This document shows positions 44,641-57,500 of a stretch of DNA of 64,000 nt, piece after piece (positions within the stretch are counted from its first letter, which is position 1; each line of letters starts with the position of its first letter). A program made the translations under genes and the position numbers. The notes below the pieces were generated by a model. That model was given only the letters and a program-made list of their open reading frames with translations. It was not told where the DNA came from and searched no databases. Source of the stretch: Bactericera cockerelli (taxonomy: Eukaryota; Arthropoda; Insecta; Hemiptera; Triozidae); assembly GCA_024516035.1 (NCBI GenBank), contig CM044967.1:21573948-21637947 (forward strand), written 5' to 3'.

Positions 44641-44810
44641 TGTATCTTTAGACGAACCGATACACCCAGTTTTTCACACCCTCATATCTTCGATTCAATT
44701 GATCATTGAGATATGAAATTTGGAACAAAGATTGTCCTAATAATCATTAAAAGACATTGAAAATTTTAAGAGTCTATGCAAAAACTTTCAGAGGAAAGTA
44801 ATTTTAAATT
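44641..44810 (+). repeat. dispersed repeat shared with 13555-13690
   Basis: TATCTTCGATTCAATTGATC AT, GAGATATGAAATTTGGAACA and AAGATTGTCCTAATAATC match the other copy over about 100 bp. Family unknown. Confidence 0.55.
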
Positions 44811-44824
44811 TTGCAATTTGTCAC

Positions 44825-45070
44825 TGAGTTCAACCAGAGTTCCCGAGTTCAACTCGAGGTTAATGTGGGTAGCTGGTACGATTCCCAGCGAATGGAGGGT
44901 AAAACCCCCGTCCTAATCCAGGACTTTAAATCAAATAAAATCGTTGGCGTTAGGAAGGGCATCCAGCCGTAAAAAAATGTGCCAAAAACCAATCAACCTC
45001 AACTATGAGGTTGAACAACGTCGACCCTGCTCGAGCGGGATAAGACAGAGTAAAAGAAGAAGAAGAAGTC
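44825..45070 (+). mobile_element. tRNA-derived SINE, family A
   Basis: Box-B-like CCCGAGTTCAACTCGAGG joins directly to GTTAATGTGGGTAGCTGGTA, so a segment present in the copy at 57165 is deleted. The remainder (AGCGAATGGAGGGTAAAACC, GCATCCAGCCGT, GAGCGGGATAAGACAGAG) is very close to 4110-4305, down to the GAAGAAGAAG tail. Confidence 0.75.
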
Positions 45071-45540
45071 ACTGACTGACTGACGGATCATCAAAATTAA
45101 GAGGCACTTCCCGACTACCTAAAAAGCTGAAATATTGCATGGTGGTAGGGTGTATTGTAAAAAATACTGGGAAAAGTCTGAGAATTGGAACTTTCGCACT
45201 TAGCGTGCTATTGAACGGTGTTTTTTTAGGAAGGAAGTATACTCTTATATAGACCCGATCTTTGCCACATCTCTCTTTTTAAATCCCGTGTTCTAAAGAT
45301 CCGAGATCGGGTTTGGTCTTCAGTGGCTGCAGTTGACGCGGGTTTAAGCCATCCTCCTCAGTCTCCTCTATCGCGTAGTAAACGACGGCCTAGACTTAGA
45401 AAGACTAATGAAGGACCTAAACCGTCCTCAGCCCCCTCGTTGTCGTAACCGAAATTTTACAACCGCTAATATTGCACATGTTCCTATGTAAACGTCCTCG
45501 TTGTCAATCATAGGTTCCTATTTCCACTTACAAAAAGAAA

Positions 45541-46676
45541 TGATATCCCACAAAAAACTACCGTTGAAAAAAGGACCAAGTTCCAAAACTCCTATCCAAA
45601 AAAATTCAATCAATGGATGCAGTGATATCTGATATCTTGTTTGCGGCAGTGGCGGCTCGTGACTTCAAGACTAGATGAAGACAAATTATACCACAAGTAT
45701 TGAAATAATAAAATTATTAATTTATCTGTTCTTAGTTCTTATGGTCTCATAAACACAGCCCATTGTAAGTGATGGCTGTTTCCCTGCAGAGCATGATTTT
45801 CTCTCATACCAGTTTTGCATCATATAAGTTTTTATAGGTACTTTTTTTGGAGAACACTTGGTACTTAAAAAATAAACAAGGTCAGCAGAACAATTTGTCA
45901 ACACTTGAGCTGGTACACGGCATTCATTTTTCACAAGCCATTCAGCCTTGAACTGTATGGCTGTGGGGCAGCCATTGGCTTTACTTTTTTAGTGGTGGTT
46001 ATTGTAATTGGAGAAATTGGACGTCCAGTAATCATAATATCTTTCTTATCCTCATTACTTCTTAATCCTTAATCTGAATGGGGTTACTTTTAATGTTTGA
46101 ACCCCATGATTTTGTGGAATCTCATTGTTTTCTTTGAAATATTGTTATTAATTAAAAAGCTCAAAAGAAGCATCAAAATCAATTGAAAAAATCCAGTCAA
46201 CTTTTATAAGATATCTATTTAAAAAAGAAAATGGGTTTTATCCCAAATATCCTGAAGCTATCTCTTATAAAACACTTCTTGAAATGATTAATTTAAGCTC
46301 CTTGAAGACGGCATTTCAGCATATCTCTCTCTTCATGATACCTACTTGGAAATACTCAACTGTGATTGGTTGATTCAAGGACAACTGAAGACACTTGTCC
46401 CTGTGTCACTGAGATCATATAACATAGAGGGAACCCGATGTATCAAGATTTGCGGCCAAGAGGGACCATCAGCTTATTCAGAAACTCAGAAAACGGGATT
46501 TAATAATAAACAAAAGGTTTAGGGGATATAATAGACAAATTCTATATCACAAGTCATATCTAAGCGTCGGTATTCCCTATCTTACACAGTACGCAATCCC
46601 TGACTTAGCGCCACAGAGGTATTACAAAAAGGTTTGGAACTTGGCCATTTTTTCAACGGTAGTTTTTTGTGGGATG
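45541..46676. repeat. 1.1-kb inverted-repeat pair
   Basis: ATATCCCACAAAAAACTACC GTTGAAAA ... CCAAGTTCCAAA (45542-45588) is the reverse complement of 46631-46676 (GGTTTGGAACTTGGCC ... GTAGTTTTTTGTGGGAT). The arms are about 46 bp with few mismatches. It may be the two ends of a DNA element, but no target duplication could be fixed. Confidence 0.6.
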
Positions 46677-47670
46677 TAAAATTTACAAAAGGGGATTTCC
46701 AATGTCAAATTCCAATGTCCAATGTTAATTGATAACTTATAAATGAGGTGCTTCAGGTATTTTGTAATATTCTTTTTAATTAAGCTTTCTCTACACTGAG
46801 TAACGAAAACGGCACAATCATGCCATTGAGTCTAAATAAAGTACAGTACTACTCAGTCCCGTTAACGGAATAGTCCACCTTGAAGAGATTTAGAGAATGC
46901 TATAACACACTATAAGAAAACAATATCATACTTGAAAGACAATTTCACACCATACTGAGAACCTTTTTGACGGTGCAAGTTAAGGAAAAGTAAATTCAGG
47001 AACAAACCAAGGACGAAAAACGACTCACGACCGAAAAATTATTTGCTCATTTCAGCAACAGAACGACAACATGGGAAGTAGGTATTTATCTTGAGATGAT
47101 GAAGAGAGAAGACTTGATTAAAAATAACCAGGTGTGAAACTATACGACTTTCCTTATCCCTCGTAAATAAGTCGAATTCCGAACCAAAATTTGAAGAGTA
47201 AAAAAAAGTGATTTTTGCACTGAGATCATAATTATAACATAGAGGGAACCTTACCTATCTCGAGTTGAACAAATTTATGCGTCCAACTTTGAACAGCTGA
47301 TGGTCCCTCTTTCACAAAATCCTGGCTTCTGATTGGTTCAATTTATTTGAATTTTTTGTTTACCTCATGCAGTGACGGATATCTAAACATCCTTAATTTT
47401 CACGTCAGATACCAAGTCTTATTTTACTACATAATAAGAAGAAAATAAGGAAAGTAAAAGAGGAAACAAAGACAAAAATAACTAAAAGGTAGGTAAGTAT
47501 GAAAGAAGTAAAAATATTATTTTAGAAGAATTAGGTAGTTTTGGTCACAATCTTTCGCGAGAGAAAAATTAATACAACTCCGGCACTGATTTTGAAATCA
47601 GCTGATGGTCCCTCTTGGACGCAAATCCTAATACATAGGGTTTCCTCTATGTTATATGATCTCTGTGGAT
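46402..47670. repeat. family with CACTGAGATCATATAACATAG ends
   Basis: The terminal motif CACTGAGATCATATAACATA GAGGGAACC lies at 46404 and 47219 on the + strand and in reverse at about 47640-47670. Each is linked to GAGGGACCATCAGC (46460, 47285 region and 47595 reversed). The innermost pair bounds a 450-bp inverted-repeat unit (47219-47670). The arrangement overlaps the 45541-46676 pair, suggesting nesting. Confidence 0.6.
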
Positions 47671-49302
47671 TTTTGGGACTCTGGTTTGTTTACATTAAAG
47701 ATATTGGTGTTTGTTTACATTTTGCATTTGGCACTATCCACTTCTTCTTCTTCTTCTTACGGAACCAGAAGCCATGACCGAACGAACGGGTCGGTGAACT
47801 CCGATCAGGTTTTTTCGGTCCGGTCAAATAAAAAAAAGTGAATTATGTAAATCCGAGTTCCATTTTTCTCTGTGTTTTTCCGTGTAGACTTGGCAACGTT
47901 GCCCCCTCCGACCCATATTTGTAAACAAAGCGCGTTTATCTTTTCTGATGTCCTAAGTTACTAGGAACTGTAATATGAATAACTCATCTTATCGGGAATT
48001 GAGCTACTGATATTGAGATCATTTATTGCTCGAACCACAGATGAGATGACAGATGTTTTTTCTCTGCCCAGTCCCAGTCGAAACAAATTTCTGTTCATAA
48101 GATCATCAAGTACCTCTATAGGTATTTGTATTTCTATTCATTATTAGGTACTTATAAGCAAAATGAGAGCTAAGAAGAACAATAATATTATATAATTATT
48201 AATTGCACTAGGGTCTGCCCTTATAATTGCAGTCGATTCTGAGTCGAAAAAAAGAACATTATACCTATTGCAAATTTTGCAAATCTACATAATATCCTCA
48301 CTCATTTTCCGTTAAATTAAAATGAGAAATAAGTACTTTATGAATTCACACTCTCACATTCACTGTAGAATAAACTGTAGATAGGTAGAGAGGTACGTGC
48401 CTACTAAAATTACATAATAAATATTAAAAATGTACAAATGTAACAAATGTTGGAAATTAAAAATTTGACCAAGAAATGGAATGAATTTTAATTTAACATA
48501 ACTATATTGGTATGAAGGTATTGTGTAGATATTCATGTATACATTGGAAAATAGATAGATATAGTGGATATAATATTTTAGTGTACAATCAAGAAACTAC
48601 GGAAGAGGGAGGGCAGGGGGGACTTCATTACGATGTAGTACATTGTGTGAGAGTGAGATGTTTAGTCGATAGATACATAACATATTGATTAGGGCTGCTC
48701 GAATTATCTAGAGCTAATTAGTTATCACAGATACCAGAGCATCCTCTTATCTGATAAGATACCACGAGAGGGAGTGGGAGACTCGGTTTGGTTGCTTGTC
48801 AGGGGTCAGTTTGCTAGAAGAGATTCGACTTTGGGTTAGGTTAGACAATGGTTATTTGGCTGGGAAAACTATTCAAATGAACTTAAATAATTTGCGTACA
48901 ATGAGTTAGTGGGCATGCCTGAAGCAGGCGCATTGGACACCCCACGTATACCCACAATGCATCAAAATAGAGTCTCTCTCTAGTCAGTACCATGGTAGAT
49001 AGTGAGTTCTCTGCTGTGCGACCGAGAGAGGTGTGAATATTGTAAGTTTTCCGTTTTCATACTCGAGTCATGTTTCTGATTTTCGGATTGATCGGTCTGT
49101 GTTCTCTCAAGTAATTGTGTGTGCTTCGCGATATTCTCCTAAACATGTGGAACCCCTGTTTGTTTTTTCAATTTCAATACAATGTGAACGTTTCTGTGAT
49201 TGTGAAGTAGAGTCTGTGAGCCCTAGCCCTAGCACAAAACGGAGCGTAGCCGTAGTGCCTGAGTAATTGTGCAGTCTCCCTATCTGAGAATAGTCTCATG
49301 GT
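47671..49302 (+). promoter_or_regulatory. upstream region and 5' UTR of Galphas
   Basis: It extends from the last upstream repeat to the start codon and contains no other gene. It becomes less AT-rich after about 48.6 kb. An arthropod-type initiator TCAGT lies at 48984-48988 after a CT-rich run, with no TATA box nearby; start there would give a 5' UTR of about 317 nt. The position is a guess. Several upstream ATGs lie in the interval. Confidence 0.35.
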
Positions 49303-49438
49303 ATGGGGTGTTTTGGCAGCGCCAGTAAAGCAGACCATGAAGAGAGTAAACGGGGCAAGGAGACGAACAAGAAGATCAACCAGCAACTGCAGAAAGACAA
49401 ACAAGTTTACAGAGCCACCCACCGACTCCTTTTGCTTG
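49303..49438 (+). CDS. Galphas: G protein alpha-s subunit, coding exon 1
   Basis: First coding exon of the stimulatory G-protein alpha subunit, which carries receptor signals to adenylyl cyclase at the plasma membrane. It encodes 45 residues plus one base. MGCF at the start supplies Gly2 and Cys3, the lipid attachment site of alpha-s. A basic N-terminal helix follows ([19 protein letters not shown]) that contacts beta-gamma, then [12 protein letters not shown], which leads into the P-loop. The donor is G|GTAAGT. Splitting right after LLLLG in phase 1 is a conserved Galpha intron position. The start has G at -3 and +4. An out-of-frame ATG sits 5 nt upstream (49298). Confidence 0.95.
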
Positions 49439-51699
49439 GTAAGTGGAGACTAGAGACTAGACTAGTGGAAAATTCACAATCAACACAACACAGTCTCACT
49501 TGTGCCTGTACATAATTATCATTATTTGTGCAGTGCTTTCTCAATGCTGCACCTCCCCTCCTCTTGCTCCTAGATAAAATATTATATTGAACAGAGCTCA
49601 GGGCCTGTACAAGCCAGGATACATACCAACCTAGTCAAAGTCAATGCAAGAAGAGCAAGTGCAGAGATAACCCAGAGTCAATATCTTGAAAATTTCCATC
49701 AAGTCCTAGATTTATTCATTCATAGTGATAGCAGGAAAGTCTCAATGTAGAAGCAGAAGGTAGTGAGTTGTGTTATCACATTGTACTGGGTGAATCACTC
49801 AACTTTCAACATACAGCAAACTTAACCTTTAACATTGAATCAACAGAATCTTTTAAAATTAAGCACTAAGTAGCCTACTTGAGGTGTGATTCAAGGTGGG
49901 GTCCACTGTAAATTTCAATGAGATGACCCAGTTGTTGTATTTCTACAGGTCTTTAAAATTTATCTTCAGTTTTATTGAAATCCCACATTCATCCTAGTAG
50001 CAGATAACTTATCAGGAGGTTTGACAAAATATAAACAAATATGAGTATTATTAAATGAGCCAATAATTAAATAAATTGCTAAAATTTGGAAGTACAAGAT
50101 TCAAATAATTATTATTGATGTACAGACCTATCTATGTGTGTTTTTTTTCTATTGACTCTGCTGAAGCATAATGTATTACTGAAAAAAATCAGAACTACTC
50201 TATGATGACCAGTATGCACTGAAGCGACCTGGGACTTGCAAGGATTTTCCAGTCAATGGTCATCACTACTTCTCGACAACATGTTGCTACAACAACCATA
50301 CTGTAAAATCAGGATTTTGAGTCAATCAAAATAATTTACACATACTCAGTACCTAGGTACCCAAATTTGCACACTCCTCAATGTTGATATTTCATCAAAA
50401 ACAACTGACCTGAGTTGCTTGATTTATTAGGCAGTTTACTTGTAATGTGGAGGTCAGTGGGTCCCAAGTTAAGCAAAAGTTGAGTAAAATAAAAGTAATT
50501 GTGAGTTTAACACAATTTTTTGAACTTACCTAATTATTTCATCTAAAATTTAATGGATAACTTACACTATCTTAATTATTGATAATAGCCAATCAGGCTG
50601 AATATTTGTTCTATAAGGCACTATTCACCTAGGGTAAACTACAGAAGTAGGTACAGTAATATTTCTTAGGTTTGGTTAGATTTGAGAACTTGTACATTAA
50701 AAGCCAGGACAAACTAAATAGGAATTTATTGAAACTATTAGTCTGCAAAGTACACATAAGTTGAGATTACACTTTTGCCAAATCTGTGTTTTGGGAATTG
50801 ATTTTAATGCATGTACATTTACCAACATTGAATTGATTATTCTTGTGTTCTTATACTAGACAAGATTCTAAATTCCAGTGGTTGGGATTTATTTACATGA
50901 GTGAAGTCATATCATGCACTAGATGTGTTTCTAATTTCATTTGATGCAACGTGATCAGGTTTGTTAATGTATTTTTTTTTTTAATGTGTAATAATGTGTA
51001 TATTAATTGAAAGATCATTTTTTTTTACCTCTACTTCCATTTAGTTTTCTGGCTCATCATCTGCCATTATATAGTTCTATATTATTTTTTATATGTTTTC
51101 CTTTACTTTTAACTGCCCTTTGAATACAACTACAACATTTACAACATAACAAATTAAATATTCAAGAAATTTCACCTTTGTAATCAATCCTGTCAAATTC
51201 AAAATTTCCCACTTTAAAGTAAACTTCAAAACTCAACATGTTTGTTTCTTTTTTAGTGTTAGACTCAAGTAGTGGATCTTTTACGTCTTTCTTTAGATAC
51301 CATCAGGAGACATATCCGTTGCCACCGGTGCCCTTGTGAATCAGATTGTCAAATATTACTAAATTTTAGCTAATACGGTCAAACCTAAATATATGAAATA
51401 ATTATTGTAGGCCCTTCATTTTTGAGCCAAAAGCCTGGATATAAGGATACAATATAACATGAATTTATTTATTATTTTAATTCCAGAGTGGACAATTTCT
51501 CTGTTTAAAAAAGAATTCTTTCTTCTATAGAGTTAGAGTAGGAAAATTGTTATACTAATAATAGTTATAATTCCATGTCCATGAAATAGGATTATATCGA
51601 TGGCCAGATTCAATGTGGAATGTAACAGTATCATAAAAATCTCATTATTATAATAATATAATAATAATGCTTTTTCTTTGTGTTATTATGTCACAACTT

Positions 51700-51955
51700 T
51701 AGTGGGTAGCGCAGAATCATAGGATTTTACTACCCTAATTTACAATATCTTGTAGTTTTTTTGCCTATGATTCTGCCACTGGTCGCTGCTTCACTTCACT
51801 CAGCTACTCATTTTTCCTCACGAGGTATGAGTGGACTCCAAACATCCAAGTACAGAGCAGAAAAATACCTACACTGCTGGGGATCGAACCCAGGTCACCA
51901 TGTGTGCAATGCCTAGTGCACTAACTCACTCTGCCATAGTGACTACTAATTTTTA
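51700..51955 (-). mobile_element. tRNA-derived SINE, family B
   Basis: The reverse complement carries GTCACTATGGCAGAGTGAGT TAG and GACCTGGGTTCGATCCCCAG (box B), then CACTCATACCTCGTGAGG and AGCGACCAGTGGCAGAATCA. It is full length relative to 27828-28115 apart from a small internal change, and lies inside Galphas intron 1. Confidence 0.8.
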
Positions 51956-52804
51956 TTCAGTATATCAGTATAATCAGTATAAACAGAAAAGTGAGAAGTT
52001 GTACTAGATTATTATTATATATTATGTATCACTAGATGTGTTGCATCTAGGCCTGTAGCGCAGTGTGTTCTCCAAGGCATGGCCATGCTGTTGAAAGAAA
52101 AATATCTTGTAGTTACCTATGTACGAGTATGTATTGGTACTTAAATTTATATATTAATTTCTCTCACTTCATAATTATGGCCATCAAATATCCAATTATA
52201 TACTATGATTATGTAATCCTCTTTATGTTATGACACAAAAGGTTGAATTAAAGATAATCTCAATAATAGTATTGTAAAAACATTTCCAAGAATAAACATC
52301 TTTTTTTTCTATTGAGATTTGCTTATTTGCAAAGGATAAAATCAATGAAAAATGGTCAGACAAATCAATCATTCTTTTTTACATATTTGGTATAGTGTGC
52401 GAGGATAAAAAAAAAAAAAACATTTGTGGAAAGTAGAAAATATAGAAAAAATCAGTTCAGAGAATTCTCATTCCAGTATTCTACTGTGATGGCCAGATTT
52501 GAGTGTGAAAAATCTCAAATTATTCTCAATAGTGGACGGATCTTAATTTCTCTTGTACACAGCCATTAGGAAACATACTAAATTTCAGCTCAATTGGACT
52601 TGTACTTTGTGAGATATGCTAGTATTTTGAAAAGCTCTTTTAAAAGCTCAACTTTTGAAAATGGAAATTTTTGATAGTTTATGACAACACTGAGCAAGTC
52701 ATTGGTAACCATGGAAAATTTCAGCTCAATCTGACTTGTGGTTCTCCAGTTAAAGTGTTTTAAACACACACACACTCAAACAAATCATTTTATGATGTAA
52801 GATT

Positions 52805-53540
52805 GCATACAAAGTACATACATGAATACACTGCTAATTATGGACACAATACTTCCTCGTGATTGTTTCACATTGTATACATGTACACGTGCCAATTTTG
52901 AGATTTTATACTAAATCACTTGTATCTCCAAAACCGCTCAACCGATTTTGTTCAAATTTGTTTTACATGATAGAATTTTTTTTTTTTACTATTTTTCCTA
53001 TATTCTAAATTTTACAAAAAATTCTGCATCGGCAAGTATAAACCTTATTTTTTGACTTTTTTGTCAAAAGTTTCGGATTTTCTTAAATATCAGAGTTAAA
53101 TTATAATGAATTAAAAAATAAATATAAATAGCCTATGTAAAACAATAATATGCATATAGGTACGTACAAAATTTCATCAAAATCGGGTGTACTGTTCACG
53201 AGATATAAGCGTTTAAGTAAAATGTTAGTGGTCAGGCGCATGGTCTCTTTCACCCAGAACCGCTAATATTTAAAATGGGACCATCTACAGGACGTCTCCT
53301 AAATGTGTGCAAAATTTCATCAAAATCCGTTGAGTAGTTTCCGAGATTTGCGCGTTACAAGGAATATTTTTAACAGACCGACCGACGGACACAAAACCAA
53401 ATTTGCTCAGGAGGTTATGAAACGTCCAGAAATATGAAATTTTTTGGAGTAAATTGAAATCGGAGCAAAAATATTTTTTTTTTTACAAAAACGAACACAA
53501 TACTTCCGATCTCTAATATTAGAAATTTCTCGGAAGTAAA
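52805..53540. mobile_element. ACTTCCGA-family unit, one end intact
   Basis: It starts ACTGCTAATTATGGACACAA and continues CGCTCAACCGATTTTGTTCA, ATTTCATCAAAATCGGGTGT and GAAACGTCCAGAAATATG. It ends with the hairpin terminus CTTCCGATCTCTAATATTAG AAATTTCTCGGAAGT. Same body as 25015-25651. The opposite terminus is not visible at 52.8 kb. Confidence 0.65.
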
Positions 53541-53882
53541 AAACAGGGTGTCTCATTTTAAGTGCATCAGTGCGATTACTGAGCCTTTGTTGGAAATACA
53601 AAAAATCTATTCCATGATCATTTTCATAGCTCAAAAGGGGACATGTAATGATGACCTTTGCAGATCTGTCAAGGTTGTCCTTCAAGGTTATTTCAAGGTC
53701 AACTTTAAAATCTTAAATGGATCGACCTTAATCTTAAATGGATCGACCTTAACGTATTAAAAAGGTCTTGCCATGCTGAATGAGAAAATAAAAGATATTT
53801 AGAGGTGTCAGTTAAAATTGATTTCTGAAGTCATGGTGCTATCAATTTCAAAAAAACTAATTTATGATCTTGTTTTATTATT

Positions 53883-55750
53883 TTATTTTACTTCCGAGTA
53901 ATTTGTAATATTAGAAATCGGAAGTATTGTGTTCGTTTTTGTAAAAAAAAATCTGGTGTAAACATCAAACGACTTTCCTTATCCCCGAAAAGAAGTTGAG
54001 TTCCGCCACTGGTGACTCAACGGTAACAGATAGCTGAAAATCAATGCCAAATTCGTAATCATCACCTCAAAATCATTGGATTTGATATGTCACAATCCCC
54101 ATCTAGGATGAATAATAAAAAAAAATAGTCAAAGCGAGTCCCCCCCAAAATACCGGTAAATTGGGGCCGAGGTGCAAAAAGTTCGAGATATCAAAAAAAA
54201 AAAAAAAAAAAAAAAAACGATCAGAAGAGACCCTTATTATGTTTTTAATCTAAGAAAATGTTGTTCTCTAACTTTTCTTGTATTTTTAACCAATTCAAAG
54301 AAGCGGCCCTGCGGCCGATTGTAACCAAAAGTTTCGTGGTTCGTCTGGTGTAAAAAACAATTTTCCATACCAAATTTCAAGTCTAGCTCTTACCGTTCTC
54401 GAGATAGTAGGGTTAGGTAAAATACAATGTAGGCCATGCCTCGGTTTATTAATTAAAGGCCATGCCTATGAAAAAAAAATACTATAATTACCTGATCATC
54501 AGGGCAGGTACCAGGGCACCGAATTTATACATGACCTTTTTTATAGGGGACCCAACTCATACATTTTTTTATTTTTCGCACTGAACTCGTACATAGCCTA
54601 CTGGTAATCCAGTGGTCGTGGGACATGACAATAACCTCCCATTTGAGTCTTCTTTTTTTTTAGGGTTTTGTTTTATATATTTGTTTTGTTTTATTTTGTA
54701 TACATACACACTCACACACACATACGAACGGACCGTTTGATAAATATTACTTTTTTGAAATCAGGAGATTTTCATTCGTCCAGAAATGTTATCAGATCAA
54801 TTTCGAAAATCCGACCAAAAACAATACTTTCTATACCTTTTAGGTGATAGAAAGTAAAAATTTAAAGGTTGGTCCAGGACCTCATAGACTCATAGCAACC
54901 CAAGTTGTAGTGGGGCACTTTGCTTTGTTAAAAAGTTATGGCCAAATACCTATTTTGATCGGTGGGAAAATTGATGTAAGAGGTGCTTTAGTAGTCGTAC
55001 ATTTTAAAAGAAATCATGGTCAGTAAGTAATGTTTGAGTAGATGTATGGCAAATTAAGATTATTTCCTTTCAAATATAGTTGGTTGCATCGAAAAATACA
55101 CTGCCAATAAAATTATAGACACAATACTTCCTCGTAATTCATTCACATTCTATACACTGGCAATTTATAGATTTTATACTAAATCACTTGTATCTCAAAA
55201 ACAGCTTAACCAATTTTCTTCAAATTTATTTTATATTGGTAGAATACCGTTTTTGCTAGATTCTATACATTCTTGATAAAAATTCTGTATCGGCACATTA
55301 TTTTTGCACTTTTTTGTCCAAAATTTTAGATTTCCTAAAATATCAGAACTAAATCATATTTATTTGAAAAATAATTACAAATGCACTATGTAAAACACTA
55401 ATACGGAATAACATGCAAATTTTCATCAAAATCGGGTGTACCGTCCACGAGATATAAGCGTATAAATAAAAAGTTTGTGGTCAGGAGTATGGTCTCTATC
55501 GCCTAGAAGCGCTTGTGCGAAGTTGATGAATTTAAAATGGGTCCAAGTCCATCTACAATACGTCTCCTATATGTGTACAAAATTTCGTAAAAATCTGTTC
55601 ATTAGTTTCTGAGGTTTGCGCGCTACAAGGAATGTATTTAACAGACCGACAGACAGACACAAAACCAAAGTTGCTCAGGAGGTTATGAAACATTCAGAAA
55701 AAAAAACACAATACTTCCGATTTCTAATATAAGAAATTCATCAGAAGTAA
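53883..55750. mobile_element. long inverted-repeat element with ACTTCCGA ends
   Basis: The left end TACTTCCGAGTAATTTGTAA ... GGAAGTATTGTGTTCG faces a right end AACACAATACTTCCGATTTC ... ATCAGAAGTAAT, as in 23336-25651. The right half (from about 55095, ACTGCCAATAAAATTATAGA) is the shared body. The left interior (CCACTGGTGACTCAACGGTA) recurs at 62922. A fragment of the hAT-like MITE lies inside at 54411-54605. Confidence 0.55.
54411..54605. mobile_element. fragment of the hAT-like MITE, single repeat unit
   Basis: TAGTAGGGTTAGGTAAAATA, CAATGTAGGCCATGCCTCGG and CTGATCATCAGGGCAGGTAC ending in GCACTGAACTCGTACATAGCC match the right part of 60634-61469. Only one 45-bp unit is present, and the left terminus is missing. 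Confidence 0.75.
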
Positions 55751-56662
55751 TATTTAGAAAATGTCTGATTCAATTGTGAGTAAATATACCGATATAAGCC
55801 ATTTCCGCCATCAAAAGTACGAAAAACGAACGCGAAAGGCCTTATAGAGCCTTTTAAAGTTGCCATATCGAAGCCATTTTATAGTTGCCATATTCTGTCA
55901 ACACGTTCTTATGGGCCTTTGTTTTCTACTGAAGATTTCATCGTGTTCTGGGATTTGCCTAGGGAGACTACAAATATTTTTACCGAATTATTCTGTGACA
56001 ATAGAATTTATTTATTTATTTACACTTTTTTTATATACAAACCAATCATCAACAACAAACAAAGAAATAACAATAAAAAAAAACATTATAAGTATGTACA
56101 AAAAGAAAGCAAGATCAATATTATTTTTTAATTACAATTGTTTTGTAATCCGGGTATTTGATGAATTCGACCTCATATTTGGGTATTTGATGGCCATAGT
56201 TATAAAGTGAGAATATACATAACTATGTATCGGTGAACACAACGCGGCTAATTTATTTACTTAAAAATAAACAATTAACTACATAATTTTTCGCTCTCTG
56301 CGTATGGGTACAGATCCTGGTGTGGCATCCTGCATTCAGCTCATTAGCTCATATTGCAAATAAAAGCTATCTTACAATTGTTCGTTATCTGCCCACTAAT
56401 AAGCTATAAAACAACACGTTCAAGTTAAAGTTGTTAGCTGTGTGCGGCGCCCTCTATCTCATAAATCGGTTGGAATTGGAGCAAGATAATAAATATCACC
56501 TAGGCAGCGGCCATATCAAATTTCATTAACGACCAACATTGCATTGAAAAGTTATGATCCTTATTAGCATGTTTATATCCAGAAGAATAATAACTCATGC
56601 ATTGATGCTATGCTCAGTCCGTGTTATTGCTTGCAATTAAACCAACATAACTTTTGAATGTC

Positions 56663-57040
56663 ATGCCTAATGTTGATGAAATGAGTACGGGACTACGGGC
56701 CGGTGGCGGTGACTCAGTAATGTCAGAACTCTTGGGCCCAGTTTACAAGAGAAACGTTTTAGTAGCCGAGACACAATTCTGTCCTCAAACGTTTGAAACA
56801 AGTACGAAACATTTTAAAAAAAGAAGCACACCAAGAGAACTACGGGCGCGGCGCGCCGAGAGCTATCTGAGTGTAAATCATTTTAATGGGCGATATATCA
56901 CCTCATTTTTACGTGCATACTCATCGTGTCAGTGGTTCGTTCGTTGCGCGACAGGTCACAAAGTATCCGCTAAGCTGCTACTTCTTCAAATTATCAATTG
57001 GCATGCGCTTACAGAAACCACTGTGGTGGCATTGAATTGA
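56663..57040 (+). CDS. unrecognised intronic open frame, 125 codons
   Basis: An ATG at 56663 opens a frame to 57040 inside Galphas intron 1 (the frame is open for a few codons further upstream). It includes MPNVDEMSTGLRAGGGDSVM, ETSTKHFKKRSTPRELRARR and AYSSCQWFVRCATGHKVSAK. Local GC is higher than in the rest of the intron, with CpGs (CGGGCGCGGCGCGCCGAG). No domain, signal peptide or membrane segment is evident. It could be a decayed mobile-element protein, an independent small gene, or chance. GT-rich donor-like sites lie just after it (GAGGTAGGAA, AAGGTAGGTAAG). No function assigned. Confidence 0.25.
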   Translation: MPNVDEMSTGLRAGGGDSVMSELLGPVYKRNVLVAETQFCPQTFETSTKHFKKRSTPRELRARRAESYLSVNHFNGRYITSFLRAYSSCQWFVRCATGHKVSAKLLLLQIINWHALTETTVVALN

Positions 57041-57164
57041 GGTAGGAACTGTAGGAAGGTAGGTAAGGACCATTAGCAGATCTCCGAGTAACTGACGTAC
57101 CTGCCTGCATGTCTTGAGATATTTGTGTCATACAAATTCTACTTGAATATGAGTGGGGCCAGCC

Positions 57165-57500
57165 TCCGTGGTGTAACGGTTTGTGACTACTGCCCGTAGT
57201 CCAGAGATTCTAAGTTCAATGCCCGGTTGGGGGCAGATTATTCCAACCGAAAATTTTGTTCCCACCGAACACGTGAGTGCTGGCATTTCCGGTCCAACCC
57301 AGGCTGGGTGAGGTTAATGTGGGTAGCTGGTACGATTCATAGCGAATAAAAGATAAAACCCTCACCCTGACGACTATTTCAAATCAGGGCGTTAAAACTA
57401 AATAGAATCACCTGGTCAAAATAGATCTAATTAGGTCGCAGTGTTAATTTTAAGGATTTCACTGAAAATCCTACATCCAGTCAGATAATAATGATAAAAA
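57165..57500 (+). mobile_element. tRNA-derived SINE, family A, full length
   Basis: The head CCTCCGTGGTGTAACGGTTT (box A) and TTCTAAGTTCAATGCCCGGT (box B) is followed by CCGAACACGTGAGTGCTGGC, GGCTGGGTGAGGTTAATGTG, TTTCAAATCAGGGCGTTAAA and GGTCAAAATAGATCTAATTA. The A/T-rich end is ATAATAATGATAAAAAT. This is the most complete head-plus-body copy here. Confidence 0.8.
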
